Origin: Planctomicrobium sp.
Lineage (GTDB): Bacteria; Planctomycetota; Planctomycetia; Planctomycetales; Planctomycetaceae
Direction: 5' to 3'
NCBI GenBank assembly: GCA_029259835.1
Contig: JAJDEL010000468.1
Location: 1 to 7,329, forward strand
Length of the DNA: 7,329 nucleotides
A program made the position numbers and the translations under genes. Within the stretch, counting starts at the first letter, position 1, and each line of letters opens with the position of its first letter. Positions 6,162 to 7,329 of the stretch are shown in pieces. Below the pieces are notes generated by a model. It ran no database searches, was not told the origin of the DNA, and worked only from the letters and a program-made list of their open reading frames with translations.

Positions 6162-7329
6162 TTACGGGTAGAATGGAGTTGCATCAAGTGTCCAACCAAA
6201 GTTCAGGTCCAAACCTCCGAAGAAGGTTGGGTCATCGTCTCTGTTTCCACCAGGACCATCAATCAAGTTGACAGGCATTCCGAAGTCGGAGACGATAAGT
6301 GCAAACGTGTTTCCGCCAGCGGCGACTGAGCCGAAGTTCGTTTGGAAAGTAGAAGCACCAGTTCCGGAGATGTTGTTCGCTTGAATGTTAAATGCTGTCC
6401 CAGCAACAGGAGCTGCTCCAAATGCTGGTGTGAATGTAATGACGTTATTCCCCGTGTTAAATCCTGTGATGTCACGGTTTCCGTTGAGTCCAAGTCCCAC
6501 CAACGTGTTGTTGGGTCCAATTCCACCGAGCGCTCCTGCAAATGCCCCCGCTGCTGGAGCAGGTGCTGCCTGCACCAAGTCGTTACGGACAAGATTGTTA
6601 GTTGACAGGCGTTGGGCATTTCTACGTCGTGCTGTGGAGTTGAAGATTGCGGCAGGTGATTTGAATTGGTCTGCGTTCGTGTAAAACGCACCCTGTCGAT
6701 TCAATTGAATTTCATCACCAGTATTGTTTGTGAAAATCAACCCCAGTCGTGCGAGAGGATCAGCTGTGAAGTTCGGAGTTGTATATTGACTTGCAACATT
6801 TGGGTTCGGTGTTGCAATAAAGGATTCGGTCACGAAGTCAAATCCAGTATTCCCTGAGAAGAAGTTCTGATCGACATCAGCATTCACAAATCCACCCGAA
6901 CTTGTTCCGACACGGATAAAGAATCCATGTTGATCGTCTAGTCCAACACCTAAATTGGTACCGTTTCCGATGACGGCAGTTTGGAAGACAGTCAAGTTTA
7001 TCGTATCGTTCGTATTGAGAGACCCTGCATTGTTTTCAATATAAATTCCGCGTTCGCCGTTCTGTTCGACACGACTTGTTGCATTGTTACCAAGACTAGG
7101 AACAGGGTCGACCGTACCTATGATATTCAATGTCGTATCGGAATTGCCAGTGTTCACAAGACTGACACCGCGTCGGTCGTTCTGAACGATTTCGTTGTCG
7201 AGCAAGTCGATTGTTGGATTCGCGTTACCACTATTATTCATATTGAGACCATGCCGCGTGTTTCGCTGAATCAGGTTTCTCTCAAGATCAAACAATCGAT
7301 TTACGTTTGGTCCACTTGAAGTAATCTGG
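6162..7329 (-). CDS. Right-handed parallel beta-helix repeat protein, C-terminal part, 5'-truncated by window edge
   Basis: 388 complete codons are visible and the frame is open through the right edge. The first start-like codon (TTG at 7295-7293) is internal: eleven more codons reading QITSSGPNVNR precede it. Counting from that TTG, repeated coils are seen as QRNTRHGLNMNN (10-21), VQNDRRGVSLVN (37-48), EQNGERGIYIENN (77-89) and DDQHGFFIRVG (120-130), spaced about 28-42 residues. This is the N-rich Asn/Gly pattern of parallel beta-helix (NosD/pectate-lyase-like) domains. After about residue 240 the sequence changes: an Ala/Pro-rich hydrophobic segment (243-260), Gly/Asn-rich beta-type sequence, and an ending in DDDPTFFGG and FGWTLDATPFYP. 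No PEP-CTERM tail or sortase motif is seen. Such proteins in planctomycetes are often very large and secreted; adhesion or carbohydrate binding is a guess. I do not recognise the C-terminal domain. Confidence 0.8.
   Translation of the reverse strand, partial: QITSSGPNVNRLFDLERNLIQRNTRHGLNMNNSGNANPTIDLLDNEIVQNDRRGVSLVNTGNSDTTLNIIGTVDPVPSLGNNATSRVEQNGERGIYIENNAGSLNTNDTINLTVFQTAVIGNGTNLGVGLDDQHGFFIRVGTSSGGFVNADVDQNFFSGNTGFDFVTESFIATPNPNVASQYTTPNFTADPLARLGLIFTNNTGDEIQLNRQGAFYTNADQFKSPAAIFNSTARRRNAQRLSTNNLVRNDLVQAAPAPAAGAFAGALGGIGPNNTLVGLGLNGNRDITGFNTGNNVITFTPAFGAAPVAGTAFNIQANNISGTGASTFQTNFGSVAAGGNTFALIVSDFGMPVNLIDGPGGNRDDDPTFFGGLDLNFGWTLDATPFYP

Noticed and set aside
6385..6684. 99-codon plus-strand open frame opposite the beta-helix gene
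   Set aside because: Its Ala/Pro-rich sequence mirrors the low-complexity coding on the minus strand, and no start signal or motif supports it.
7293..7295. TTG as the start of the minus-strand beta-helix protein
   Set aside because: The frame continues without a stop to the right edge and the preceding residues look like more of the same coil sequence.

Overview
The window looks like a chromosomal piece of a planctomycete (phylum Planctomycetota). This rests on gene content, not on a marker gene. It has a Pirellula/Verrucomicrobium-type heme-binding protein with HEAT-like repeats, a Tat-exported ceramidase-like protein, a GH88-like glycosidase, a DSD1-family PLP enzyme, and the end of a large parallel beta-helix protein. 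The clear absence of strong Shine-Dalgarno sequences also fits. I see no rRNA, tRNA, CRISPR array, transposase or integrase.

Layout: 1-1885 (+) is the C-terminal 627 codons of a PVC-type c-type cytochrome/dehydrogenase; its reading frame is open to the left edge. 1886-2002 is a 117-base gap holding a REP-like palindrome. 2003-3427 (+) is a Tat-exported, neutral-ceramidase-like protein. 3428-3507 is a short AT-rich gap. 3508-4908 (+) is a GH88-type unsaturated glucuronyl hydrolase. 4905-6011 (+) is a fold-type III PLP enzyme (D-threonine aldolase / D-serine dehydratase-like) whose start overlaps the GH88 stop as ATGA. 6012-6161 is a convergent intergenic region with a hairpin directly after the PLP gene stop, a C-rich tract, and a strong minus-strand intrinsic terminator. 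6162-7329 (-) is the C-terminal end of a beta-helix protein, open past the right edge.

The four plus-strand genes could form one catabolic unit. An exported redox/heme protein and an exported amidohydrolase-like protein would work outside the cytoplasm, and a cytoplasmic glycosidase is tightly coupled to a PLP-dependent amino-acid enzyme. The coupling of the last two genes is seen directly. A shared substrate (a uronic-acid glycan or glycoconjugate carrying an amide or beta-hydroxy amino acid) is inference. I did not find a clearly novel system; the most interesting items are the GH88/PLP coupled pair with its ceramidase-like neighbour, the unusual metal-site region of the PLP enzyme, and the REP-like palindrome.
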